Of a DNA stretch of 64,000 bases, positions 27,178-35,740 are shown piece by piece (the first letter of the stretch is position 1; each line of letters begins with the position of its first letter). Source of the stretch: Sporosarcina sp. FSL W7-1349. Lineage in GTDB: Bacteria > Bacillota > Bacilli > Bacillales_A > Planococcaceae. The notes under the pieces are model-generated. The model did not search any database, had not been told where the DNA came from, and saw only the letters and a program-made list of their open reading frames with translations. Position numbers and translations under genes: made by a program. Location of the stretch: positions 310,001 to 374,000 of the forward strand of contig NZ_JBBOOK010000003.1 of assembly GCF_038003045.1 (NCBI RefSeq). Direction: 5' to 3'.

Positions 27178-27229
27178 TTGCAATATACAGTTTGGTTAAT
27201 TATAATACACTATATTGTATAAAAATTCA
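27178..27229 (+). promoter_or_regulatory. argH promoter with ArgR/AhrC-type operator
   Basis: TTGCAA (27178-27183), 17 bases, TATAAT (27201-27206). Just past the expected transcription start, TGTAT-AAAA-ATTCA (27216-27229) matches the ARG box TGAAT-WWWW-ATTCA with one mismatch. This predicts arginine repression by the ArgR/AhrC protein. Confidence 0.7.
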
Positions 27230-27250
27230 TTCTGGAAGGTTGAGATAGAT

Positions 27251-28579
27251 ATGAAGCTTTGGGGTGGACGCTTTACGAGCCGTGCGGATGAAATCATGGA
27301 ACAGTTTAATACATCATTGCCAGTCGACCATCGTTTATATAAAGAAGATATCACGGGCAGTTTAGCGCATGTGACGATGCTCGTCCATTGTGAATTACTG
27401 ACACAGGAAGAAGGAGAACTTCTCATCAATGGCCTGCAATCGATCCTCCAAGATATCGAATCAGGGGAATTAAAAATCGAGGGAAATTATGAAGATATCC
27501 ATTCTTTCGTAGAAATGCAGTTGACGGAGCGCATCGGGGAGACGGGGAAAAAACTGCATACGGCGCGCAGCCGGAATGACCAAGTGGCCGTCGATATGCG
27601 CTTGTATGCAAAAAATACGGCGGCAGAAGTGATGGACAGCCTGCAAATGCTCATCGATTCATTGCATGAAAAAGGGGCTGCCAATAATGTCATCATGCCG
27701 GGATATACCCATTTGCAACGAGCACAAGTTGTGACGTTCGGCCACCATCTCGGCGCCTATGCCCAAATGTTTGCACGGGATAAAAAGCGGATTGCTTGCG
27801 CCATTGAAATTTTGGATGAAAATCCGCTCGGCTGCGGCGCATTGGCGGGGACGACGCATCATATCGACCGCACGGTGACGACATCGCAGCTCGGCTTTGC
27901 AAAACCGGTTGACAATTTTCTGGATGGCGTCAGCGACCGCGATTACTTGCTGGAGCTGATGTCCGATTTCTCCATCATTATGATGCACTTGAGCCGTCTG
28001 AGCGAAGAACTCATCCTCTGGAGCAGCCAGGAGTTCAAATTCATCACGATGTCCGATGCGTATTCAACGGGAAGTAGCATCATGCCGCAGAAGAAAAACC
28101 CGGATGCCGCCGAGTTGATCCGCGGAAAGACAGGGCGCGTGTACGGGTCGCTCTTTTCATTGTTGACGACGCTGAAAGGGCTGCCGTTGACGTACAATAA
28201 GGATATGCAGGAAGACAAGGAGCAGTTTTTCGATGCGCTTGATACGGTCATGGACTGCATGGAAATCATGTCAAGAATGATTGATACGCTGGAAGTGAAC
28301 GCGGATCAGATGAAAGCGGCCATCAAGGCAGGCTTCCTAAACGCAACAGAAGTGGCGGATTATTTAGTAAGCAAAGGGACCGCATTCCGGGATGCGCATG
28401 AGATTGTCGGGAAGCTGATCATCTATTGCGAGGAACAGAAGAAGGCGATCGAGGATTTGACGATCGAGGAATTAGCGAAGTTCAGCGGCCAGATCACCAA
28501 TGATATTTACGAATATATCGATTACGAAAACATTATCACCAAAGGGAATAAGCAATTGATGAAACAAGTGAAGAAATGA
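27251..28579 (+). CDS. argH: Argininosuccinate lyase
   Basis: A 442-residue cytosolic tetrameric enzyme that splits argininosuccinate into arginine and fumarate, the last step of arginine synthesis. The fumarase/aspartase signature GSSIMPQKKNPD is present, with the flexible Ser loop, and the His-containing GYTHLQRAQ. It starts MKLWGGRF at ATG 27251, with GGAAGG upstream. argG is not adjacent, unlike in Bacillus subtilis. The gene has its own ArgR-type operator and a terminator, so it is expressed alone. Confidence 0.97.
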   Translation: MKLWGGRFTSRADEIMEQFNTSLPVDHRLYKEDITGSLAHVTMLVHCELLTQEEGELLINGLQSILQDIESGELKIEGNYEDIHSFVEMQLTERIGETGKKLHTARSRNDQVAVDMRLYAKNTAAEVMDSLQMLIDSLHEKGAANNVIMPGYTHLQRAQVVTFGHHLGAYAQMFARDKKRIACAIEILDENPLGCGALAGTTHHIDRTVTTSQLGFAKPVDNFLDGVSDRDYLLELMSDFSIIMMHLSRLSEELILWSSQEFKFITMSDAYSTGSSIMPQKKNPDAAELIRGKTGRVYGSLFSLLTTLKGLPLTYNKDMQEDKEQFFDALDTVMDCMEIMSRMIDTLEVNADQMKAAIKAGFLNATEVADYLVSKGTAFRDAHEIVGKLIIYCEEQKKAIEDLTIEELAKFSGQITNDIYEYIDYENIITKGNKQLMKQVKK

Positions 28580-28582
28580 GGA

Positions 28583-28614
28583 AAAGGGGCTGCCTGGGAA
28601 TGGACAGCCCCTTT
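28583..28614 (+). terminator. argH terminator
   Basis: Perfect 10 bp stem AAAGGGGCTG/CAGCCCCTTT around a 12-base loop. Confidence 0.75.
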
Positions 28615-28678
28615 ACGATTTGGCTGATCTGCTAATACCGCATGATTTTTTCGGCAATCACTTCGGCAGCAAAGAAAT

Positions 28679-28783
28679 ATCCGTCAAGTTCACAGCTATA
28701 TCATCCACTTCTGTTAAAGTATCAGTCAAATTTACAGCGTTATCCGTCCTATTCCTCGTCTTATCCGTCAAGTTCACAATTTT
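28679..28783. repeat. Degenerate 21 bp tandem array (five units)
   Basis: Five consecutive 21 bp units start at 28679, 28700, 28721, 28742 and 28763. Units 1 and 5 share ATCCGTCAAGTTCACA; unit 3 is ATCAGTCAAATTTACA; unit 4 starts ATCCGTCC; unit 2 is the most diverged. The array lies between the argH terminator and a minus-strand terminator and encodes nothing convincing. Confidence 0.65.
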
Positions 28784-28810
28784 ATTCCCAAAACAGGACT
28801 TTCGAATCGG

Positions 28811-28842
28811 AAAAAAGCTGTCCGAGTTTGTTTCGGACAGCT
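28811..28842 (-). terminator. Terminator of the 57-aa minus-strand gene
   Basis: AGCTGTCCGA/TCGGACAGCT, a perfect 10 bp stem; on the minus strand it runs into six T residues. Confidence 0.8.
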
Positions 28843-28899
28843 GGTGGTTCACCCTGTAATGTTTCAATAAAAGCCACGCCGTATAGACAGGACCACATC

Positions 28900-29073
28900 C
28901 TATTTCAATGACTTTCTCTCCTGGGTACTTTCGGCAATAGTGGAATTGGCTTGTTTGAAATTTTGATTAATCGGAGGAGAAGAGGATTTCACGGGGTCTC
29001 CATAGGCTGTATACGTATTCGGGTCCTCCTTTTTCTTGCCGGCATTGAAATTCGTGTTAATGTTTTTCGTCAT
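28900..29073 (-). CDS. Small hypothetical protein (57 aa)
   Basis: Starts MTKNINTNFNAGKKKEDPNT and continues with a hydrophilic, Asn-, Ser- and Lys-rich chain ending ERKSLK; no membrane segment or cysteine. GGGAGG lies eight bases before the ATG and a clear terminator stands 58 bases after the stop, so it is probably expressed. Composition and size would fit a minor spore-associated protein, but I recognise no family. Confidence 0.55.
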   Translation of the reverse strand: MTKNINTNFNAGKKKEDPNTYTAYGDPVKSSSPPINQNFKQANSTIAESTQERKSLK

Positions 29074-29280
29074 TTTCGAGCCTCCCTTTTGTGTTTATTC
29101 CTTCTATAATCACCAGTAACACGGTTATTATGTTTCTCAAATAGTAAACGGGGAGGTATTAACCTCCCCACAGTCATCAGTTGATTTAACACCTGATTGC
29201 CCTAGTGTAAACATTAGTTGCGGCGGCTATACGAAGAAATATTTGGTTGGTTTAGATATGTTACCAAGAATCTTTATTAT
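29074..29280. other. Intergenic region with one short hairpin
   Basis: No gene seen. GGGGAGGT/ACCTCCCC with loop ATTA (29150-29169) is a compact hairpin without a T-run. The left part must hold the promoter of the minus-strand 57-aa gene. Confidence 0.4.
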
Positions 29281-29316
29281 GCAAAACAGCTGCCCCGAAT
29301 TCATCGGGACAGCTGT
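29281..29316 (-). terminator. fabI terminator
   Basis: ACAGCTG/CAGCTGT with an inner CCCGA/TCGGG stem; followed on the minus strand by TTTTGC. Confidence 0.7.
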
Positions 29317-29323
29317 AATTAAT

Positions 29324-30100
29324 TCAACCCATAATATGATAGCCGGCATCGACGTAGATTGTTTCGCCGGTGACGCCGCTGGACAGTTTGCTGAGCATGG
29401 CGATGGTCATTTCAGCGACTTCTTCTTGCGTGACATTGCGCTTCAATGGAGCTTTCTCCTCAATTTGAGACAGGATCGTGTTGAATGAAGGAACCCCTTT
29501 TGCGGAAAGTGTCCGGACGGCGCCAGCGGAAATCGCGTTGACACGGATATCGTCTTTCCCGAGGTCGTTGGCCAAATAGCGGACGGATGCTTCCAATGCC
29601 GCTTTCGCGACGCCCATGACATTATAGCCGTCGAGTACTCGCTCGGCTCCGAGATAACTCATCGTCACGATGGATCCGCCTTCCTTCATATATGGACGCG
29701 CTTCTTTCGCTGCAGCGATGAGGGAGTACGAACTTGTATCTTGTGCGAACGCATACCCGCTTCTCGTTGTTTCGACGAAATCATTACGGAGGTCTTCGGC
29801 ATGGGCAAATGCTACGGAGTGGACAACGCCGTGAATGACGCCGACTTCCTCGCCGATTTTCGTGAATGCTTCATGCATGCTGGTATCGTCATTGACGTCG
29901 CATTGGACGACCATGCGCGCTTCATAGTTGCCTGCTTCCAATGCTTTCTCCATTTTCGCAAGCGAGCGTTCTTTCCGATACGTGAAGATGACATTCGCAC
30001 CAACGGAAAACAGCGATTTCGCTACTCCCCAAGCCAGGCTCCGCTCATTCGCCACACCCATTACTACAATATTTTTTCCTTTTAAATTAAGTATATCCAT
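29324..30100 (-). CDS. fabI: Enoyl-[acyl-carrier-protein] reductase FabI
   Basis: A 258-residue NAD(P)H-dependent enzyme catalysing the last step of each fatty-acid elongation cycle. The cofactor region is VVMGVANERSLAWGVA. The active-site pair Tyr-X6-Lys is in LDGYNVMGVAKAAL, preceded by SYLGAE, and the FabI hallmark INAISAGAVRTLSAKG-type segment is present (VNAISAGAVRTLSAKG). Three consecutive ATG codons follow GGGGG; I use the third (30100), giving MDILNLKGKNIVVMG. It is transcribed alone, divergently from a FabG-like reductase. Confidence 0.96.
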   Translation of the reverse strand: MDILNLKGKNIVVMGVANERSLAWGVAKSLFSVGANVIFTYRKERSLAKMEKALEAGNYEARMVVQCDVNDDTSMHEAFTKIGEEVGVIHGVVHSVAFAHAEDLRNDFVETTRSGYAFAQDTSSYSLIAAAKEARPYMKEGGSIVTMSYLGAERVLDGYNVMGVAKAALEASVRYLANDLGKDDIRVNAISAGAVRTLSAKGVPSFNTILSQIEEKAPLKRNVTQEEVAEMTIAMLSKLSSGVTGETIYVDAGYHIMG

Positions 30101-30276
30101 CATCATAACCCCCATTTATTTTCATAGCTGCTAATAGGACCTGTTACTAAACTTAGTATAGCATACCGTCATCTTTAGCCACAAATCAATTCTAAAGATT
30201 TGATTCTCCAAGAAAACGTAGACAATGGTATGATGAATTTATAGTTAGATAATTCTTGGAAGGGAGAAGGTTGTGA

Positions 30277-31041
30277 ATGGGAAATCGTTTTTCAGGCAAG
30301 ACCGCGATTGTGACGGGTGGGAGTCAAGGCATCGGCCGGAAAATCGTGGAGGAATTCGCAACGGAAGGAGCGAACGTCGCCATTTTGGATGTCAATCAGG
30401 AGGGGCTTGAGAAGACTTTAAAAGAAATGAATGAAATGGGATTTGACATTGCGGGTATCCATGCCAGTGTGACAGATCGCAAGCAGGTTGAAGATGCGAT
30501 GGAATCTGTATTCGAGAGGTTCGGTTCAATCGATATTTTGGTGAATAATGCAGGCGTCACCCGGGATAATTTACTTTTCAAAATGACGGATGACGATTGG
30601 CTTACTGTGATGGATGTTCATTTGAGAGGGGCATTTTATGCAACTCAGGCAGTTCAGCAATACATGGTGAATCAGCGATACGGGCGCATTGTGACGATTT
30701 CTTCGACTTCTGCATTAGGGAATCGGGGACAGGCAAACTATGCAACGGCTAAAGCGGGGTTGCAAGGTTTTACGAAAACTTTAGCAATCGAGTTGGGCAA
30801 ATTCGGTATTACCGCCAACTCCGTCGCACCGGGGTTTATTGAAACCGAAATGACAAAATCAACTGCGGATCGTTTGGGCATTCCTTTTGAAGAACTCGTT
30901 CAGGCAAGTGTTCGCCAGATTCCTGTTGGCCGAAGCGGTCAGCCTGAAGATATTGCCAATGCTGTCGCGTTTTTCGCGGATGAACGGTCTTCCTTCGTCA
31001 ATGGGCAAGTACTGTATGTTGCAGGCGGTCCGAAAAACTAG
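30277..31041 (+). CDS. Short-chain dehydrogenase/reductase, FabG-like
   Basis: A 254-residue Rossmann-fold oxidoreductase. The cofactor motif is TGGSQGIGR, the structural NNAG is present, and the catalytic Ser-Tyr-Lys are in ISSTSALG and YATAKAG. Sequence and length are closest to 3-oxoacyl-ACP reductase (FabG), but it lies outside a fab cluster and the C-terminus (GQVLYVAGGPKN) is slightly unusual, so another ketone or alcohol may be the substrate. It is divergent from fabI, with a 176-base shared upstream region. Confidence 0.88.
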   Translation: MGNRFSGKTAIVTGGSQGIGRKIVEEFATEGANVAILDVNQEGLEKTLKEMNEMGFDIAGIHASVTDRKQVEDAMESVFERFGSIDILVNNAGVTRDNLLFKMTDDDWLTVMDVHLRGAFYATQAVQQYMVNQRYGRIVTISSTSALGNRGQANYATAKAGLQGFTKTLAIELGKFGITANSVAPGFIETEMTKSTADRLGIPFEELVQASVRQIPVGRSGQPEDIANAVAFFADERSSFVNGQVLYVAGGPKN

Positions 31042-31098
31042 CACTCTTTCTTGAAAACGGTAACATCTCGAAAAAACAAGAAATACATAAAAATACTA

Positions 31099-31127
31099 TT
31101 GACTTTATATTTATACATTACTATACT
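31099..31127 (+). promoter_or_regulatory. argCJBD promoter
   Basis: TTGACT (31099-31104), 17 bases, TATACT (31122-31127). The surrounding AT-rich palindromic stretches (around 31081-31120) could hold weak ARG half-sites, but none matches the consensus well. Confidence 0.7.
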
Positions 31128-31156
31128 AATCCTAACATGTAGTTGAGGTGATTGGC

Positions 31157-32191
31157 ATGAAGGTTGGAATTATTGGAGCTTCAGGCTACGGTGGTCTCGA
31201 ATTAATTCGTTTTCTTCATAACCATCCTGAAGTCGAACAAATAACTTTATTCACATCGTCTGAAGAAGGAACAATTTTTTCACAGAAATACTCACATCTT
31301 ATGAATATATTTGATCAGCCGCTACAGCGGATTGAGAATGATAGATTGGCACAATTTGATGTTGTATTCTCGAGTGCACCCGCAGGCGTCGCAAGCCAGT
31401 TGTTGCCGCCTCTAGTTGGAAAAGGTCCGAAGCTAATTGATTTGTCCGGGGATTTCCGTTTGAAGGATTTGGCGCTCTATGAGGAATGGTATAAAAAAGA
31501 GCCGGCTCCGGCAGCCGCAGTGGCGGAAAGTGTATATGGCCTGACCGAGTGGAATAAAGAAGCGATTGCCGATGCGCAGCTGATTGCGAATCCAGGTTGC
31601 TATCCGACAGCGGTCCTTCTCTCGCTTTTGCCTTTATTGAAAGAGCAGCTGATCGATCCGTCCCAGCTCATCATCGATGCGAAAAGCGGTGTTTCCGGTG
31701 CGGGCAACCAACCGAATCAGATGACTCATTTCAGTGAGACGAATGAAAATACAGCTATTTATAAATTAAATCAGCACCAGCATATTCCGGAAATCGAGCA
31801 GGCATTTTCACTATTTGCTCACGAAGCACCGCCGATTACGTTCAGCACTCATCTTGTGCCGATGACACGGGGAATTCTCTCGACGAGCTACGCGGCGGTC
31901 GCGGACGGAGTGACGGAACAGGATCTCGTCAACTGTCTGGAAGAAGCGTACAAGGGCAAACCGTTCGTCCGGATTATCCGGGAAGCCAATAAATTCGGTA
32001 CGAATCAAGTGTACGGTTCGAACTACTGCGATATCCATGTGAAAGTCGATCCACGAACCAATCGTGCTACCATCGTGTCTGTTATAGACAACTTGGTAAA
32101 AGGGGCGGCAGGGCAAGCGATCCAGAACATGAACGTCCAGTTCGGACTGGACGAAGCAGCGGGCCTCGAACTTGTCCCGGCATTCATCTAA
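31157..32191 (+). CDS. argC: N-acetyl-gamma-glutamyl-phosphate reductase
   Basis: A 344-residue NADPH enzyme that reduces N-acetylglutamyl phosphate to the semialdehyde, the third step of ornithine synthesis. GIIGASGYGGLELIR binds the cofactor; the catalytic Cys148 is in NPGCYPTAVLL and the later His in THLVPMTRGIL. The ATG at 31157 follows GAGGTGATT. It is the first gene of argCJBD, but unusually a 230-base gap holding a composite hairpin repeat separates it from argJ. Confidence 0.97.
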   Translation: MKVGIIGASGYGGLELIRFLHNHPEVEQITLFTSSEEGTIFSQKYSHLMNIFDQPLQRIENDRLAQFDVVFSSAPAGVASQLLPPLVGKGPKLIDLSGDFRLKDLALYEEWYKKEPAPAAAVAESVYGLTEWNKEAIADAQLIANPGCYPTAVLLSLLPLLKEQLIDPSQLIIDAKSGVSGAGNQPNQMTHFSETNENTAIYKLNQHQHIPEIEQAFSLFAHEAPPITFSTHLVPMTRGILSTSYAAVADGVTEQDLVNCLEEAYKGKPFVRIIREANKFGTNQVYGSNYCDIHVKVDPRTNRATIVSVIDNLVKGAAGQAIQNMNVQFGLDEAAGLELVPAFI

Positions 32192-32406
32192 TTTGAATCA
32201 ACAAAGGGTTAGGTAAAGCGCAAAGCAATACTTTATAGGCACAGGGTTTTAATCCCGGCTGATTCAAATTAGAGCCTCCGGCGGATGTCACAGATTTTGA
32301 ATGGACCTCACATTGAGGGTGCCTTAATATCTGCAAAAAACGCAGAAATACGGCAAATCGAACCCTTCGCTGTTCGATTCACAATTACGCCAAGGCGAAA
32401 TTGATT
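32189..32406. repeat. Composite hairpin element, copy A (between argC and argJ)
   Basis: Begins at the argC stop codon. A 12 bp inverted repeat (32189-32200 with 32260-32271) encloses about 60 bases. Then follow GCCTCCGGCGGATGTCAC (shared with copy B at 61.4 kb) and a 60-base block, 32320-32379, that matches 47676-47735 in copy C at 55 of 60 positions and contains two hairpins. It closes with CAATTACGC-CAAG-GCGAAATTG, whose counterpart in copy B is CAATCACGC-CAAG-GCGTGATTG. No coding potential. Transcription of argJBD must pass through it or start within it. Confidence 0.8.
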
Positions 32407-32422
32407 TTTTGGGGGTAGTACG

Positions 32423-33649
32423 ATGACAACGAAAACAGTTTCCATGAAACGAATCTCAGGCTATAACATCCTTTCGCCGAAAGGATTTAAAGCGGACGGC
32501 ATCCATTGCGGTCTGAAGCATAAAAAGAATGATCTCGGGTTGCTCGTCAGTGAAGTGCCTGCCAATGTCGCAGGTGTCTTTACGACAAATGCCGTCCAGG
32601 CGGCTCCTCTTTACGTCACGAAAGAAGCAATTGCCCAGGAAGGGAAGATGCAAGCGATCATCATCAATTCCGGCAATGCCAATGCGTGCACGGGCAAACA
32701 AGGTATGGAAGATGCATATGCCATGCAGGAAATGACGGCGGAAAAGCTTGGCATTGCGACTCATCTCGTAGGGGTCGCCTCCACAGGTGTCATCGGAGAA
32801 AAGATGAACATGGTCCCGATTATCAAAGGAATTAAAAAAATCGAGCCGAGCTATGGTCTGGAAGGTTCGATCCAGTTTTCCCAAGCGTTGTTGACGACAG
32901 ATACGGTGACGAAAAACACTGCGTACATCACGGTCATCGATGGCAAGGAAATCACCATTGCCGGTACGGCGAAAGGCTCCGGGATGATCGAACCGAATAT
33001 GGCGACGATGCTCGGGTTCATTACAACGGATGCGAATGTGGAGACGCCTCATTTGCAGACGGCGCTTAAAACGGTGACGGATTTGACATTCAACGCCATC
33101 ACGGTTGATGGTGACACTTCGACGAATGACACGGTCCTCTTGTTGGCAAACGGCTTGGCGGAAAATGAATCCCTGACGCCGGACCACCCGGAGTGGGATA
33201 AATTCATTCAAACCTTACATGCCGTGGCACAAGACTTGGCGAAGATGATCGCAAAAGACGGTGAAGGGGCGACGAAACTGATCGAAACCGAAGTTGTCGG
33301 AGCCATCTCTGATGAAGAAGCACGGAAAATCGCCAAAACGGTCGTCGGTTCCCCATTAGTCAAAACTGCGGTCTTCGGTTGCGATGCGAACTGGGGACGA
33401 ATTATCGCAGCGGTCGGCTATAGTGGCGCAACTGTCGATCCAAACGCGATCAGCATCCAGATCGGCGATACAACGGTCGTCGAAAGCGGAGAGCCGGTCA
33501 GCTTCTCGGAAGAGCATTTGCGTGAATACTTGAAACAGCCTGAAGTGAAAATTGTCGTCCAGCTTCATCAGGGAGAAGGGCAAGGATTGGCATGGGGGTG
33601 CGACTTGACATATGACTATGTCCAAATCAACGCCACTTACAGAACGTAA
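32423..33649 (+). CDS. argJ: Bifunctional ornithine acetyltransferase/N-acetylglutamate synthase
   Basis: A 408-residue precursor that cleaves itself before Thr195 in PNMATMLGF, giving alpha and beta chains. It moves the acetyl group from N-acetylornithine to glutamate (cyclic pathway) and may also use acetyl-CoA. Other conserved segments are NSGNANACTG, KGSGMI, DGDTSTNDT and the C-terminal cluster with DANWGRI. GGGGG lies upstream of the ATG at 32423. It overlaps argB by 38 bases. Confidence 0.96.
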   Translation: MTTKTVSMKRISGYNILSPKGFKADGIHCGLKHKKNDLGLLVSEVPANVAGVFTTNAVQAAPLYVTKEAIAQEGKMQAIIINSGNANACTGKQGMEDAYAMQEMTAEKLGIATHLVGVASTGVIGEKMNMVPIIKGIKKIEPSYGLEGSIQFSQALLTTDTVTKNTAYITVIDGKEITIAGTAKGSGMIEPNMATMLGFITTDANVETPHLQTALKTVTDLTFNAITVDGDTSTNDTVLLLANGLAENESLTPDHPEWDKFIQTLHAVAQDLAKMIAKDGEGATKLIETEVVGAISDEEARKIAKTVVGSPLVKTAVFGCDANWGRIIAAVGYSGATVDPNAISIQIGDTTVVESGEPVSFSEEHLREYLKQPEVKIVVQLHQGEGQGLAWGCDLTYDYVQINATYRT

Positions 33650-34391
33650 GCGGATTGTCATTAAATTAGGCGGCAGCATGCTGGAAGGATTGAGCGAACA
33701 GTTCTTCATTCAGCTGAAACAATTGATGGCGGATGGAGTGGCTCCGATCATCGTCCATGGCGGCGGTCCGGCTATCAATCAAGAGCTTGCGAGAAGCGGT
33801 GTCACATCGACAGCGGTGAACGGTATCCGTGTTACGTCTGACGAGGCAATCGGCATCGTCCAATCAACATTGATCGGCAAAGTGAATCCGGCTTTGGTTC
33901 ATCAGCTAAATAGCGAGGGCATTGCAGCGATCGGCTTGAGCGGATTCGATGGGCAACTGATTACATGCAGCTTCTTAGATGAAAAGGTATATGGCAATGT
34001 CGGGGAAATCCAGAACATCCGGACGGAAGTGTTGGAGAAGGTGACGGATGCCGGCTTCATGCCGGTACTATCCTGCATTGGCGTTTCTGAAGATGGCAAG
34101 CCTCTTAATATTAACGGGGATACCGTTGCAAGCCGGATTGCGCTTGCAGTGGAAGCGGATAGTCTGCTGCTCGTGACGGATACACCCGGCATCCGGATCC
34201 ATGATGAAGTGCAACAAACCGTTTCGCCATCTTCCATTACAAAATGGATCGAGACTGGCGACATTTATGGCGGTATGGTGCCGAAAGTGGAAGCGGCTCT
34301 TGCTTGCTTGTCGGCGGGCATTCCGTCCGTCAAGATTGTTGATCAGCATTTAAGCGGGACGGATATACGCAGTGAGGGGGTTACGGCTTGA
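33612..34391 (+). CDS. argB: Acetylglutamate kinase
   Basis: A 259-residue amino-acid kinase phosphorylating N-acetylglutamate. The nucleotide and substrate loops are VIKLGGSML and IIVHGGGPAIN; DTPGIRIHD lies in the C-terminal half. There is no N-terminal extension of the kind found in arginine-inhibited hexameric enzymes, so feedback inhibition here is uncertain. ATG 33612 lies inside argJ, 11 bases after GGGGGTG. The stop overlaps the argD start (TTGA). Confidence 0.95.
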   Translation: MTMSKSTPLTERKRIVIKLGGSMLEGLSEQFFIQLKQLMADGVAPIIVHGGGPAINQELARSGVTSTAVNGIRVTSDEAIGIVQSTLIGKVNPALVHQLNSEGIAAIGLSGFDGQLITCSFLDEKVYGNVGEIQNIRTEVLEKVTDAGFMPVLSCIGVSEDGKPLNINGDTVASRIALAVEADSLLLVTDTPGIRIHDEVQQTVSPSSITKWIETGDIYGGMVPKVEAALACLSAGIPSVKIVDQHLSGTDIRSEGVTA

Positions 34392-35530
34392 GTGCTTTAT
34401 TCAACAACTATGCACGGCGACCGGTCCATCTTGTAGAGGGGCAAGGGACCCGCGTCATGGATGACCAAGGAAAAGAATATTTGGACTTCACGAGTGGGAT
34501 TGCAGTTGTCAGTCTCGGGCATGCGCATCCGGCCATTGTGGAAGCCGTGCAAAAGCAAAGTGAAAAACTATGGCATACATCGAATATATTTGCTAGCCCG
34601 GAACAGGAAAAACTGGCTGCATCGCTTGTGAACGATACGCATTTCGGCCATGTCTTCTTCTGCAACAGTGGAGCGGAGGCGAACGAGGCGGCTATCAAAT
34701 TGGCCCGCAAACATACGCAGAAGCATACGATCATCACATTTGAACAGTCTTTCCATGGCCGTACAATCGCGACCATGTCGGCAACCGGACAGAAAAAGGT
34801 CCAAGAAGGGTTCGGTCCATTGCTCGAGAAATTCAAGACGATCCCTTACAATGACATCGATACGCTGAAAGCCGCTGTTGATGATGAGGTGGCGGCGATC
34901 ATGCTTGAGGTCATCCAAGGAGAAGGCGGCGTCAACCCGGTCAGTCCTGAGTTTGCGCAAGCCATTTCGGATATTTGCCAAGAGAAAGGCATTCTCCTCA
35001 TTGTGGATGAAGTGCAGACTGGAATCGGGCGGACTGGTACACGCTATGCGTATGAGCAGACTGTTTTGAAACCGGATATCATGTCACTTGCAAAAGGATT
35101 GGGCGGAGGATTCCCAATCGGGGCGATGCTCGGAACCCCGGCTTTATTCGACGCGTTCGGTCCCGGCTCGCATGCGACGACGTTCGGCGGCAATCCACTT
35201 GGCGTGGCGGTGGCTCAGACGGTGATCGACCATGTATTCCAAGACGATTTCTTGAAGCAGGTAAATGAACTCTCTTCGTATTTGGTCGAGCAATTGAAGT
35301 CCGTTCTGCCGGAAGATCGCTTTACGGTCAGAGGCTCCGGTCTTCTTGTCGGTGTCGCTTGTCAAGAAGAAGTCGCATCGTATATTTCAAAAGCGGAAGA
35401 AGCCGGCCTGTTAGTCGTGCAGGCAGGGCCGCATGTCATTCGTCTCCTGCCGCCGCTCACCGTGACGAAAGAGGAGATCGACAAAGCTGTGGAACTGTTG
35501 GCATCTGTCCTCGGTATCCCGGTATCTTAA
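34388..35530 (+). CDS. argD: Acetylornithine aminotransferase
   Basis: A 380-residue class III PLP aminotransferase converting N-acetylglutamate semialdehyde to N-acetylornithine. Visible landmarks are FTSGIAVVSLGHAHP, the cofactor loop NSGAEANEAA, VDEVQTGIGRTG and the PLP lysine in SLAKGLGGGFPIGA. It starts at TTG in a 4-base overlap with argB, so translation is coupled. It ends the operon; carAB and argF are not adjacent. Confidence 0.95.
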   Translation: MSALFNNYARRPVHLVEGQGTRVMDDQGKEYLDFTSGIAVVSLGHAHPAIVEAVQKQSEKLWHTSNIFASPEQEKLAASLVNDTHFGHVFFCNSGAEANEAAIKLARKHTQKHTIITFEQSFHGRTIATMSATGQKKVQEGFGPLLEKFKTIPYNDIDTLKAAVDDEVAAIMLEVIQGEGGVNPVSPEFAQAISDICQEKGILLIVDEVQTGIGRTGTRYAYEQTVLKPDIMSLAKGLGGGFPIGAMLGTPALFDAFGPGSHATTFGGNPLGVAVAQTVIDHVFQDDFLKQVNELSSYLVEQLKSVLPEDRFTVRGSGLLVGVACQEEVASYISKAEEAGLLVVQAGPHVIRLLPPLTVTKEEIDKAVELLASVLGIPVS

Positions 35531-35598
35531 AAAAAGGAAAGGTTTGAATTAAGGCGTTCAGTGAAGCGCTATTCAAAATTGACCTACATCTGATTAGT

Positions 35599-35632
35599 AA
35601 AAGGCTCGCTTTCCTCAGCGGGCCTTTTAAGT
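35599..35632 (+). terminator. argCJBD terminator
   Basis: AAAAGGCTCGCT/AGCGGGCCTTTT, a 12 bp stem with one G-T pair and the loop TTCCTC. Confidence 0.8.
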
Positions 35633-35740
35633 ATTTCGTTTTTGGCAACGAAATTAATTCAACTTTGGTAAGATTATCCGTAACTTTTATCGACCTACCC
35701 CGTCAAATGGGGTGACAATGTATGCAAAGGAGAGGACAAC

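Noticed and set aside
28658..28867. Minus-strand frame with NLTD-type heptad repeats
   Set aside because: It results from the 21 bp array being a multiple of three; it crosses a terminator and lacks a start site.
32456..33211. Long minus-strand frame of 251 codons
   Set aside because: Antisense to argJ, which is unambiguous.
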